64,000 nt of DNA from Lewinellaceae bacterium (GTDB taxonomy: Bacteria > Bacteroidota > Bacteroidia > Chitinophagales > Saprospiraceae). The position numbers and the translations under genes were made by a program. The stretch lies in the NCBI GenBank assembly GCA_020636215.1, contig JACJYG010000014.1, positions 1-64,000 of the forward strand, written 5' to 3'. Below the pieces are notes generated by a model, which did not search any database, had not been told where the DNA came from, and was given only the letters and a program-made list of their open reading frames with translations. Shown here piece after piece: positions 1 through 7,983 of the stretch (position 1 is the first letter of the stretch; every line of letters begins with the position of its first letter).

Positions 1-294
1 CATTGAATTCCAATGGGTCATTCCGATAAGGATATTATCGAGGTTCATATCAGGAACAACAGTAAAGAAAGGTTGCCACTTACCTTCGTTGAGGGTTTCG
101 TCTTGTTTGCCAAGCACTTCAACAAATTTTGCTCTGGTATCTAAAAAAGTCTGATGTTGTCCGTCTTTAGATTGGTTGATTGCTAATTCGTACATATAAA
201 CTGATTTTTTATTTTGTGATTGATTAGTGTTTTTATTTATACTGCAACTTGCTGCGAAGAATAAAATCGACAGCATTAAAATTTTTACATCCAT
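1..294 (-). CDS. Secreted lipoprotein, 3' end outside the window
   Basis: 98 codons are visible on the minus strand. The protein starts MDVKILMLSILFFAASC: a short hydrophobic signal and a lipobox with Cys17, so it is probably a lipoprotein. The following part (SVYMYELAINQSKDG..., then FVEVLGKQDETL and a GKWQPFF stretch) resembles ferredoxin-like antibiotic-biosynthesis-monooxygenase or EthD-type small domains, but this is a loose resemblance. It is divergent from the HxlR-type regulator gene across a spacer of 126 bases. HxlR regulators often control a divergent neighbour, so this may be the regulated gene. The C-terminus is cut off by the window edge. Confidence 0.7.
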   Translation of the reverse strand, partial: MDVKILMLSILFFAASCSINKNTNQSQNKKSVYMYELAINQSKDGQHQTFLDTRAKFVEVLGKQDETLNEGKWQPFFTVVPDMNLDNILIGMTHWNSM

Positions 295-344
295 TTTTAC
301 ACCTTTTGGTTGAATTAATGATTGCAAAACAATACATTAGTATC

Positions 345-361
345 TACTATTACAAGTAGTA
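345..361. promoter_or_regulatory. Candidate HxlR operator in divergent spacer
   Basis: The sequence is TACTATTACAAGTAGTA: inverted arms TACTA/TAGTA around a 7-base centre, midway between the divergent lipoprotein and HxlR-type genes. From memory it resembles the TACTAT...AGTA boxes bound by YodB-type HxlR regulators. The link to this regulator is inference. Confidence 0.4.
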
Positions 362-420
362 ACATATTTGTTTTATAGTAACATTATTGTAACTGTTATT
401 GACAATCAATTAGTTATAGC

Positions 421-798
421 ATGAAAAAAGTGGAAATAAATTCAAAAAAGTTCGACAACATGGTTGAACAAGTAAAGAAATATGGAGGTTGTCCAGTTAG
501 TAGCACTTTAAAAGTGTTCGGTGGAAAATGGAAACCATTAATTCTTTATTTTATTTCCGTTGACGTAAATAGGTTTGGACAGCTTCAAAGGATGATACCG
601 GATTGCAGTAAAAGAATGATGACGAAGCAATTAAGGGAATTGGAGAGCGACGGATTAATTAATAGGAAAGTTTTTGCAGAAGTGCCACCAAAAGTAATTT
701 ATAGTTTGACAGAGAAGGGCGAAAGTTTAAGAGCAATTTTCCGAGAACTGAGTAAATGGGGAATCAAAAATGTTTTAGAACCGAAAATGAATAAATAG
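421..798 (+). CDS. HxlR family winged-helix transcriptional regulator
   Basis: 125 residues, the usual length for HxlR regulators. The family start GGCPVSSTLKVFGGKWKPLI lies at residues 22-41 and includes the conserved cysteine (Cys24) that acts as redox or electrophile sensor in YodB/HypR-like members. The wing region QLRELESDGLINRKVFAEVP and the end YSLTEKGESL are also typical. These dimeric repressors usually control a nearby oxidoreductase or detoxification gene; the divergent lipoprotein gene is the obvious candidate target. ATG start. The coding sequence is AT-rich compared with the genes after 4.5 kb. Confidence 0.92.
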   Translation: MKKVEINSKKFDNMVEQVKKYGGCPVSSTLKVFGGKWKPLILYFISVDVNRFGQLQRMIPDCSKRMMTKQLRELESDGLINRKVFAEVPPKVIYSLTEKGESLRAIFRELSKWGIKNVLEPKMNK

Positions 799-1168
799 AA
801 AAAATACTGTGCACAACAAAGCATCAACCCCATTAAGCCCCCCCCAAAACCAAAACCAAAAGTTAAAACCCCTTCCGCTCCCCTGCCATTACACTGGAGC
901 AATGCAAAGATCACGAAGCGGGGCAAAAGCGCCCCCTTCCCAGCGGCTTGGCCGATGGCCCTGGATTTTGACATCAGGGCCGGCAAGGTGCGCCTTAGCG
1001 CAGGGGGAAATGGCTGGTTGTACAGTATTTCGGGGTGCAGGAGGGCGGCGTGAAGGGGATTTTTTGTAAATTGGACGGTGGTTTTTTTCACTACCTGTCC
1101 CGTACAGCGACACTTACTGACTAACACCACTATAGAATTAGTATTAAATTTAGCAACTAAAAAATAAA
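799..1168. other. Spacer without a recognised gene
   Basis: No supported gene. Open frames in this GC-rich stretch lack any recognisable domain. A motif ATCAACCCCATTAAGCC near 823-839 recurs in near-identical form after the serine hydrolase gene (about 3427-3443), in both cases just past a stop codon. It may be a shared short element of unknown role. Confidence 0.4.
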
Positions 1169-1597
1169 ATGGCAAAGATCAATCCTCACATTAACTTCAA
1201 CGGAAATGCTGAAGAAGCATTTACATTTTACAAATCAGTTTTTGGCGGAGAGTTCGCAAAAATTATCCGTTTCAAAGACATTTCTAGTCCAGAATTCCCG
1301 GTGTCAGAAAATGAGGCAAATAAAATAATGCACATTGCTCTACCCATTGGGAATAACTTTTTAATGGCGAATGATGTCCCGGAAAGAATGGGACGAACGA
1401 ATGAAAACGAAAACAGAAGTAAAATTTCAATAAGCGCGGAAAGCAAAGAGGAAGCCGTCATATTATTTAATGGACTTTCGTTAGGTGGTCAAATTGAAGT
1501 GCCTATTGAGGAAAGCCCTGAGGGTTCTTGTTTTGGTATGTTTAGAGACAAATACGGGATTGAATGGATGGTGGATTTTGATCCAAAAAATAGGTAG
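1169..1597 (+). CDS. VOC family (PhnB/glyoxalase-like) protein
   Basis: 142 residues. The start MAKINPHINFNGNAEEAFTF followed by YKSVFGGEF is characteristic of the PhnB-like branch of the vicinal-oxygen-chelate superfamily. The end FGMFRDKYGIEWMVDF matches the conserved 'D.(F/Y)G..W' strand. Members form beta-alpha-beta-beta-beta dimers; many are uncharacterised cytoplasmic proteins, some relate to fosfomycin resistance or glyoxalase. The ATG follows an A-rich stretch. No operon partner. Substrate cannot be inferred. Confidence 0.9.
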   Translation: MAKINPHINFNGNAEEAFTFYKSVFGGEFAKIIRFKDISSPEFPVSENEANKIMHIALPIGNNFLMANDVPERMGRTNENENRSKISISAESKEEAVILFNGLSLGGQIEVPIEESPEGSCFGMFRDKYGIEWMVDFDPKNR

Positions 1598-1688
1598 TGT
1601 TCAGGAGTTCGTGTCCCGTCTTTTCAGCCGGGCAAGCTTCAGGGTTAGGGTGAAACCAGGCATTTTCGGCGCCCCAGGGAGAGCACCT

Positions 1689-1852
1689 AGAGCGTGTCTA
1701 AATTTAGTTTTTCTTCTAATATGAGATGGATTCCAAAGCCGCGCGAAGCTCATTTTTCGGCGCATATCTGGAAGATACGTGCCGAAAAATAGCTGAAGCC
1801 CGGCGAAGGAAGGCGCTCATATTAGTGAAAGGATTAATTTTAGAAACGCTCT
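1689..1852. mobile_element. 164-bp full-length hairpin element, copy 1
   Basis: Ends AGAGCGTGTCTAAATTT and, on the other strand, AGAGCGTTTCTAAAATT. Internal arms ctaatatgag (1716-1725) and ctcatattag (1816-1825) also pair, as does TTTTTCGGC with GCCGAAAAA, so nearly the whole element folds on itself. Same length, end motif and central hairpin style as the copies at 4308 and 5261. No coding capacity; MITE-like. Confidence 0.7.
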
Positions 1853-1895
1853 AAATCTTTACAATGAAATCCTGATTAAACATATAACATCAATT

Positions 1896-3398
1896 ATGAA
1901 TAAATTAATTCTTCATTTTTTTGTTTTGGTTTTTATGAGTTCCTGCACCTTTCAAAACAAGGATTCAAGTATGCAGGGCATTAAGGGAGATTGCATTAGC
2001 CAAGAAAAATCACTTGAAAAAAAAGTTCAACTTGAGGAAGGAATTCGCGAGCAAGTGAAGTTTTTGGGAGAGCCGGAAAATTTGAGCTCTATTGCAAATA
2101 GAATGTCGGAGTATAATATTCCGGCATTATCTCTTGCGGTAATAAATCAAGGTAGGATTGAGTGGGCAGACATTTATCAGAATGCGGATTTTCCCGAAGA
2201 ACAAAAACTGGACTGTTCGAGCATTTTCCAGGCAGCATCATTGTCTAAACCCGTGGTTTTTCTTGCAGCATTACGCATGCATTCTGCTGGTAAAATCGAC
2301 CTGGATAAAAACATCCAGGAATACCTGAAGGATTTTGTATTACCCCAAGGCAAACAAACGGCTGAGAATCCAGTTACCTTCCGCAATATCTTTTCCCATA
2401 CTTCAGGGATCAGTCCTGGTGGATATGAGGGATATGCCAGAGATCTACCGATGCCCTCTGATCTGGATATTTTAAGGGGTAGTGCTGGGGTTAATTCCCC
2501 TGCCATAGAGGTTATCGCACCGCCTAATGAAACACTGGCTTATTCCGGTGGTGGCTACACATTAGCTGAACTGGCTCTTCAAGGCCTATTCCAGGATGAG
2601 TTCTCGAACATCATGCAAAAATGGATCCTTGAACCCGCTGGAATGAAACACTCAAAGTTCACACAACCATTATCCGCCTCGGATTCTATTCTGGTAGCCA
2701 AAGGCCACACTCAATCAGGAGCGGTCATAGAAGGCGGATGGAGAAACTATCCGGAGCAAGCGGCGGCGGGGCTTTGGAGCAACTCTATTGATCTGGCTAA
2801 ATTTCTAATTGAAATTTATAATGCGTATCAAGGCAATAGCTCGATATTTTCACAGTCTGATATTAAATCGATAATAAGCCAAGAACGAGACGGCCATGTT
2901 TATGGATTCCTGTTGAACCGTTCTGGTGATGATATTTCAATCACTCACTATGGAGGCAACGCCGGTTACCGTACGGGGATGACAATAAGCCTTACGAGCG
3001 GAAATGGATTGGTTTATTTGATTAATTCAGATAATGGAGGGGCCCTGGGGAACGAATTATTTTTATCAGCCTCACAGGTATATGACTGGAAGCAGTTTAA
3101 GCAAACAAGTGTTCAGCGGAAACAAGTAGCGCCAGAAGTTTTAAAGGAGTTATCCGGTAAATACAAGTGGAACGATCAAATAGATCTTTCCATCACATTT
3201 GATGAAAGCAATAATACAGTTTCACTCTATTTTCCTAATGGGGACGAGTATAAGCTCGTACCTGTTATTGGCGAAGGACTTGATTTCATTCACCCAAATA
3301 CCGGTGTCGAAGTTTCGTTCTTAAAGAAGGATGACTTCCGGTCTTTCACCCTCTATGGTCAAACCGCGGTTAAGTTGAACCAGAAAAATATATACTGA
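1896..3398 (+). CDS. Class C beta-lactamase-like serine hydrolase, lipoprotein
   Basis: 500 residues. N-terminal signal with lipobox MSSC (Cys17) suggests a membrane-anchored periplasmic protein. The penicillin-binding/transpeptidase-like domain (about 65-390) shows SxxK as S115-L-S-K118, FSHTSGIS, YSGGGYTLAE in place of the usual YxN box, and HYGGNAGYRTG in the HxG position. The C-terminal 100 residues (GKYKWNDQIDLSITFDESN onward) resemble the lipocalin-like DUF3471 tail of such enzymes. The family includes esterases, D-aminopeptidases and beta-lactamases; the substrate is unknown. The second residue of the YxN motif region (YSG) is a deviation to note. Confidence 0.9.
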   Translation: MNKLILHFFVLVFMSSCTFQNKDSSMQGIKGDCISQEKSLEKKVQLEEGIREQVKFLGEPENLSSIANRMSEYNIPALSLAVINQGRIEWADIYQNADFPEEQKLDCSSIFQAASLSKPVVFLAALRMHSAGKIDLDKNIQEYLKDFVLPQGKQTAENPVTFRNIFSHTSGISPGGYEGYARDLPMPSDLDILRGSAGVNSPAIEVIAPPNETLAYSGGGYTLAELALQGLFQDEFSNIMQKWILEPAGMKHSKFTQPLSASDSILVAKGHTQSGAVIEGGWRNYPEQAAAGLWSNSIDLAKFLIEIYNAYQGNSSIFSQSDIKSIISQERDGHVYGFLLNRSGDDISITHYGGNAGYRTGMTISLTSGNGLVYLINSDNGGALGNELFLSASQVYDWKQFKQTSVQRKQVAPEVLKELSGKYKWNDQIDLSITFDESNNTVSLYFPNGDEYKLVPVIGEGLDFIHPNTGVEVSFLKKDDFRSFTLYGQTAVKLNQKNIY

Positions 3399-3562
3399 CA
3401 AAAATAACAGGCCGCTAATACAGGGTATCAACCCCTTTAAGCCAAGCCCAAAAAGCACAAGTTCCTAAAGAAGGATCAAAAGAAAGAAATGAGATTCTTA
3501 ACATTTTGCCCGATGGATATTTTTGGCAAATGAAATAAGTAACTTAAAACAAAACAAAACAG

Positions 3563-4189
3563 ATGGAAAACCAAAATGACAAATGGGTAAGAACTTTTAA
3601 AAGGCGATTGCCCATGCTTGCCTTAGTTGCGCCGTTATGCTTTTTTATTGCCTCGGTAGTAAGGGCTGTTGGAATAGGAACGCTTCCAGGAGAACTTAAC
3701 TGGGCCAGTTCATACGAAGGCCTGATTATGACGATTGGTGTTCCTTTTTTTGTGGCCACCTTCATTTTCATGGGGCAAAGCATTGCAGAGCGGTCTCCCA
3801 ACACAGGAATCGTGGTAACGGTACTGGGTGTTTTGGGTTCAGCTTTCATTGCCTTTATTTCTGGTTTTCGAGGGCTAGCTGCCGGTTTTGTTAGTTCAGG
3901 GCTGGATCCTAAGGCAATTAATGATGGATTGGAATCGGAAGCTACTTTAATATGGTTGGCTGGGCTATTCCTGTATAATTGGTGCTTTTTCTTCGCCTGG
4001 ATCATTGCAGGTGTAGCTGTAATTAGAAAAAAAATAGCACCCTGGTGGGTTGGATTGGCTTTAATATTAGCGGTCCCATCCCTCATAACTGCCCAAGCCC
4101 TGTATTATAATTTGGAAATATTCTGGCCGCTTGCTAATGCATTGTGGCTACTTGGCGTTTGGGGACTGGTGAAGTTTGGTAACAAGTGA
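3563..4189 (+). CDS. Six-TM integral membrane protein, unknown function
   Basis: 208 residues with about six hydrophobic helices: residues 17-37, 50-70, 82-105, 128-150, 155-175 and 185-205. No catalytic motif is visible. A conserved-looking extramembrane loop (GFVSSGLDPKAINDGLESEA) separates helices 3 and 4. ATG start about 160 bases after the hydrolase gene; co-transcription is possible but not shown. I do not recognise the family. Confidence 0.75.
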   Translation: MENQNDKWVRTFKRRLPMLALVAPLCFFIASVVRAVGIGTLPGELNWASSYEGLIMTIGVPFFVATFIFMGQSIAERSPNTGIVVTVLGVLGSAFIAFISGFRGLAAGFVSSGLDPKAINDGLESEATLIWLAGLFLYNWCFFFAWIIAGVAVIRKKIAPWWVGLALILAVPSLITAQALYYNLEIFWPLANALWLLGVWGLVKFGNK

Positions 4190-4307
4190 GAGAACAGTCT
4201 CCACGGAATGAAATCCCTGCTTTACGAGGCCTCAGTTAAGAAGCCAGATCACGTTCTCGGTTTACGAAGGGCCTAACCCGGCTTAAAACAAAAATTTTCT
4301 TTACTTT

Positions 4308-4471
4308 AGAACTTGTTTAAATTTCATACTTCGGGTTGAAAATGCCCCTTTTTCGGTGATACTTCGTTCCTTTTTTTGTCCATACCTTCCAGGTATGCAC
4401 TTCAAAAAGAGCCTTGTCTCACCAAAAAATGAATCCTTTTCATTCCCAAAAACGAATTTTAAACAAGTTCT
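4308..4471. mobile_element. 164-bp full-length hairpin element, copy 2
   Basis: Ends AGAACTTGTTTAAATTT and, on the other strand, AGAACTTGTTTAAAATT. The centre is a hairpin CATACCT-TCC-AGGTATG. Exactly the same length as copies 1 and 3. It ends 23 bases before the next gene and may supply part of its 5' untranslated region. Confidence 0.72.
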
Positions 4472-4493
4472 TAAAAATGCAAAAGTTGAATCG

Positions 4494-5054
4494 ATGAAAA
4501 CGATCCTTTTTTTGTTGGTGCTGCTTGGGGCCATTCCAGTTTTTTCCCAATCTTTCCCTTCACTGCCGGCTATATATGCATCCGGGCATATCGGTTTTTT
4601 CCCCGACGATGATTTTCATCTCAGCACCCAACTGGGCCTTGGCTACCAATTGAATCAATGGGTAGGGCTTGGGGTGCATATTGGAGGCTATTCGGAGTTT
4701 GATGGTTATCCTGAAAGTTTTGGCGGCGGCGGACTAAGTTACCGGGCCGTTCCCGGAAAACACCTGGTGGGGAGGGTCGATCTGGGTTTCGCTTGGAATT
4801 ATACGATTCCCAATGATTGCTCGTGTGAGACGCGTTATATCCCCGGCGGCTACCCCTTTTTCAATACCCATCTTGGATGGCGGTTCAGAAAAGCGTTCAC
4901 TCTGGGCATGAGTGTGTTTTACCTGCCGGGGGCCGTGGTGGAAACCCAGTGGTTCGATTTCGATGAGTTTGGAAATATGGTGTGGGAGCCCGCATCCCGG
5001 CACGAGTATTCCATGTCGGCTTTTCAACTGACTTTTGGGTTCAATATCCACTAG
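4494..5054 (+). CDS. Small outer-membrane beta-barrel-like protein
   Basis: 186 residues from the ATG chosen here. An earlier in-frame ATG lies inside the hairpin element and would put 46 unlikely residues before the signal peptide. The signal is MKTILFLLVLLGAIPVFSQS. The mature part alternates glycine and aromatic residues (GLGYQLNQWVGLGVHIGGYS) and ends with a strand-like FQLTFGFNIH, as in small 8-strand barrels of Bacteroidota. Two cysteines (NDCSCETRY) may form a loop disulphide. Function unknown. Confidence 0.75.
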   Translation: MKTILFLLVLLGAIPVFSQSFPSLPAIYASGHIGFFPDDDFHLSTQLGLGYQLNQWVGLGVHIGGYSEFDGYPESFGGGGLSYRAVPGKHLVGRVDLGFAWNYTIPNDCSCETRYIPGGYPFFNTHLGWRFRKAFTLGMSVFYLPGAVVETQWFDFDEFGNMVWEPASRHEYSMSAFQLTFGFNIH

Positions 5055-5260
5055 TGCAGGGGGACTCCTCGAAATATGGCTTGGGCATCTTCAAGACTTC
5101 CCCCTATAGAAGATTGCCATAATAGCAAGGCCCCATAATGCTAACATGCCTACTCTGATCATTATTCTTTTCCTATTTACACTTCGTTATAGAACCATCC
5201 CGCCATTCCAAATTTCCTTCAGAATCAAACAATACCTTTGCGCCCGGCAACTAATCACTA

Positions 5261-5424
5261 AGAGCTTGTTCAAATTTCGTTTTTGGAGATGAAAATTATT
5301 CATTTTTTGCTTAGACAAGGCGTCGAAATGGGAGCATACCCTTAGGTACGTGACCATTTCGACAACGCAGTATAAGCGAAAAAGGGACTTTTTCAGCCCG
5401 AAGGATGAAATTTGAACAAGCTCT
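5261..5424. mobile_element. 164-bp full-length hairpin element, copy 3
   Basis: Ends AGAGCTTGTTCAAATTTCGT and its reverse complement form GAAATTTGAACAAGCTCT. Inner arms TTTTTGCTTA/TAAGCGAAAAA and GTCGAAATGG/CCATTTCGAC pair, and the centre GCATACCC-TTA-GGTACGTG forms the tip. The right arm carries a spurious in-frame ATG for the receptor gene that follows. It fills much of the gene-free stretch 5055-5443, in which nothing else was recognised. Confidence 0.78.
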
Positions 5425-5443
5425 AAATAGAAAACAGAAGAAA

Positions 5444-7855
5444 ATGAAGCATTGTATTAGGACAACCATTGCCCTGATATCCCTATTGCCGCTAGGCCTG
5501 TTGGCGCAACAATCATCGGTCACCGTATCGGGAACTATAAAAGACAAGGCTACTAAGGAAGCCCTGCCTTTCGTGAATGTCGTGGTCAAAAGCGCAACCG
5601 ACTCCAGCCTGGTCAGCGGCACCATTACTGATGAAGCGGGCCTGTTTACCTTTTCGGAGATCAAGCCCGGCGATTACCTGCTGGAAGCATCCTTTATCGG
5701 ATTCAACAAATACGCCAATCCACTATTTGTCGGCTCCAACTCTGACTACTTCGACCTTGGAGTGCTTTTGCTGGAAGAAAATGTCCAGCAACTCAGCGAG
5801 GTGGTCGTCACGGCCGAGCAGGGGGCGGTGAGCGGGAAGATGGATAAGAAAACCTATTCGCTGGAAGATAATGTGAGCCAAAGCGGCGGCTCGGTATTGC
5901 AGTCGATGCTCAACCTGCCGGGCGTAACTACCCAGGACGGCAAAGTGCAATTGAGAGGCAATGACCAGGTCATGATCTTAATTGACGGCAAGCAGACCGC
6001 GATCACCGGCTTTGGAAACCAAAACGGATTGGAGAACCTTCCCGCCTCGGCAGTCAATAAAATCGAGATCATTAACAATCCCTCGGCAAAGTTTGACGCC
6101 AATGGCAATGCCGGGATTATCAATATTATCCTGAATAAGGAGGATCAAAATGGATTTAACGGGAAAGTGGGCCTCACGGCGGGACTGGGCGCTTTATGGG
6201 TGCGGAAAGAAAACCTGCCCAATATTCGCCCCCAATACCAAAATACCCCCAAGGTCAATCCATCCTTGTCGGCCAACTACCGAAAGAACAAGGTCAACCT
6301 CTTTTTACAAGCCGATAACCTCTACACCGAAACCCTCAACAAAAATGAATTTGTCACCCGCACCTATAATGATGGTACGGTGATCCGGCAGCAACTCAAA
6401 CGCAACCGCAACACCAATTTTTTCTCATCTAAAGCCGGCCTGGACTGGTTTATCAGCGAACACAACAGCCTTACCGTCTCGGGCTTATTCAGCAGGGAAA
6501 GCATCATGGACCGTGGCGACCAGCCTTTTTTCAACGAAGATCTTTCCGAAAGGCTGCGGTTGTGGCAATTCCTGGAAGATGAGGTACTGACCGCCGCCAT
6601 GGCTTCCGCCGCATATGAGCACAAGTTCAGGCAACCCGGCCATAGGCTGGATATCGGTTTTAACTATACCTTCGACCGGGAGGATGAAAAATACTTTTTC
6701 GATAATACCTTGCCGGATTACACCAGTAAAGAATCCTTTGCTTTGATCGCGGATCAGCGGGTGGCCGACTTCAATGTCGATTACATACGCCCCCTGAAAC
6801 ACGGCCGCCTGGAAAGCGGGATTAAATTCCGCAGGCGGACGATACCCACCGACATGCAGTTTTTTCCGGGCTTTAATTCACCGCTCGACCCGGATGCAGA
6901 TGGTAAAGCTACCTATAAGGAAACCATCCCGGCTGTCTATGGGAACTACACCTACCAAAGCAGAAAGCTCGAAGCGGAGATTGGGTTGCGCGTGGAGTAT
7001 GTCAAGCTGCAGTATGAAGTGGACCCGAACCACAATACTTATTCAAGTGATGGGTACGATTATTTTCAACCTTTTCCCAATGCAAGGGTGACTTACAATT
7101 TGAATGGCCGGAACAAGCTATCCGCTTTCTTCAACCGAAGAGTCGACCGGCCTGACGAAGTGGATATCCGGATTTTTCCCAAATACGATGATGCGGAGAT
7201 TATCAAGGTCGGTAATCCCGCTCTGCAGCCTCAATTCACCAATGCCTTTGAGTTGGGGTATAAAAATGTATGGGAGAAGGGCTACTACTATGCGGCAGCC
7301 TACCACCGTGTGACCGATGGCGCCATTACCCGCATCTCCACCACCGTGCCGGGCAGCAACCTGATCTACACCATATTCCAGAATGTCAATAACAGTTACA
7401 ACACGGGATTGGAAATGGCCCTTTCACAGGATCTATCGGAGAAAATATCCGTGAATATGAATGTCAACGCTTACCACAATCAAATAGACGCCTTTACGGT
7501 GGTCAACCAATACCCGGTTGAGAACACCTTTAGCTCGGGACAACAGGAGATCGTGTCCGGGAACATCAAATTGAATGCTGTTTTTCGTTTTTCCGGGAAT
7601 TTTGATGCCCAAATAACCGCTATTTACTTAGCTCCGGATATTATCCCCCAAGGTACGATTGACTCGAGGTTTTCATTGGACGCAGGTATGAAAAAGGGTA
7701 TCCAGCAAGGGAAAGGGGAGCTCTTTCTCAATGCTACCGACCTGCTCAATACCATGGTGATCAGAAAGGAAATTGATGGGAATGACTTTAGCTATACCAG
7801 CACGGATTACTACGAAACTCAGGTGGTTCGGATAGGGTATAGTTATAAGTTTTAG
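5444..7855 (+). CDS. TonB-dependent receptor-like outer-membrane protein
   Basis: 803 residues. The start is the ATG of MKHCIRTTIALISLLPLGLLAQ; an upstream ATG lies in the hairpin element. Order of parts: signal peptide; CarboxypepD_reg-like beta-sandwich (about 23-105, VTVSGTIKDKATKEALPFV); plug (about 125-235, with MLNLPGVTTQDGKVQLRGND and NPSAKFDANGNAGIINIILN); then a C-terminal 22-strand-type OMP_b-brl_3 barrel ending in YYETQVVRIGYSYKF. This branch lacks an obvious TonB box and SusD partner. It probably transports or binds an unknown ligand at the outer membrane. No operon partner is visible. Confidence 0.92.
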   Translation: MKHCIRTTIALISLLPLGLLAQQSSVTVSGTIKDKATKEALPFVNVVVKSATDSSLVSGTITDEAGLFTFSEIKPGDYLLEASFIGFNKYANPLFVGSNSDYFDLGVLLLEENVQQLSEVVVTAEQGAVSGKMDKKTYSLEDNVSQSGGSVLQSMLNLPGVTTQDGKVQLRGNDQVMILIDGKQTAITGFGNQNGLENLPASAVNKIEIINNPSAKFDANGNAGIINIILNKEDQNGFNGKVGLTAGLGALWVRKENLPNIRPQYQNTPKVNPSLSANYRKNKVNLFLQADNLYTETLNKNEFVTRTYNDGTVIRQQLKRNRNTNFFSSKAGLDWFISEHNSLTVSGLFSRESIMDRGDQPFFNEDLSERLRLWQFLEDEVLTAAMASAAYEHKFRQPGHRLDIGFNYTFDREDEKYFFDNTLPDYTSKESFALIADQRVADFNVDYIRPLKHGRLESGIKFRRRTIPTDMQFFPGFNSPLDPDADGKATYKETIPAVYGNYTYQSRKLEAEIGLRVEYVKLQYEVDPNHNTYSSDGYDYFQPFPNARVTYNLNGRNKLSAFFNRRVDRPDEVDIRIFPKYDDAEIIKVGNPALQPQFTNAFELGYKNVWEKGYYYAAAYHRVTDGAITRISTTVPGSNLIYTIFQNVNNSYNTGLEMALSQDLSEKISVNMNVNAYHNQIDAFTVVNQYPVENTFSSGQQEIVSGNIKLNAVFRFSGNFDAQITAIYLAPDIIPQGTIDSRFSLDAGMKKGIQQGKGELFLNATDLLNTMVIRKEIDGNDFSYTSTDYYETQVVRIGYSYKF

Positions 7856-7983
7856 GCGCCGGCCTTCGGGCTTCCAGAGTGGCCGGGAATGACCGTGACG
7901 GGCAAATTAATTTGCGTATTTAATGAGAAAGTCGCTGAAAGCTAGCAGTTTACGATGAAGCGGCTGCTACTCAATAACACTAT

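Noticed and set aside
699..1175. 158-codon minus-strand frame and overlapping plus-strand frames in the 799-1168 spacer
   Set aside because: Overlaps the HxlR gene end and low-complexity C-runs; no recognisable domain and competing frames on both strands.
5405..5443. Upstream ATG for the TonB-dependent receptor
   Set aside because: It lies in the right arm of the 164-bp hairpin element and would place 13 charged residues before a clean signal peptide.
7902..7915. Palindrome GCAAATTAATTTGC between convergent genes as a terminator
   Set aside because: AT-rich, short and without a loop or U-tract; no support beyond the symmetry.
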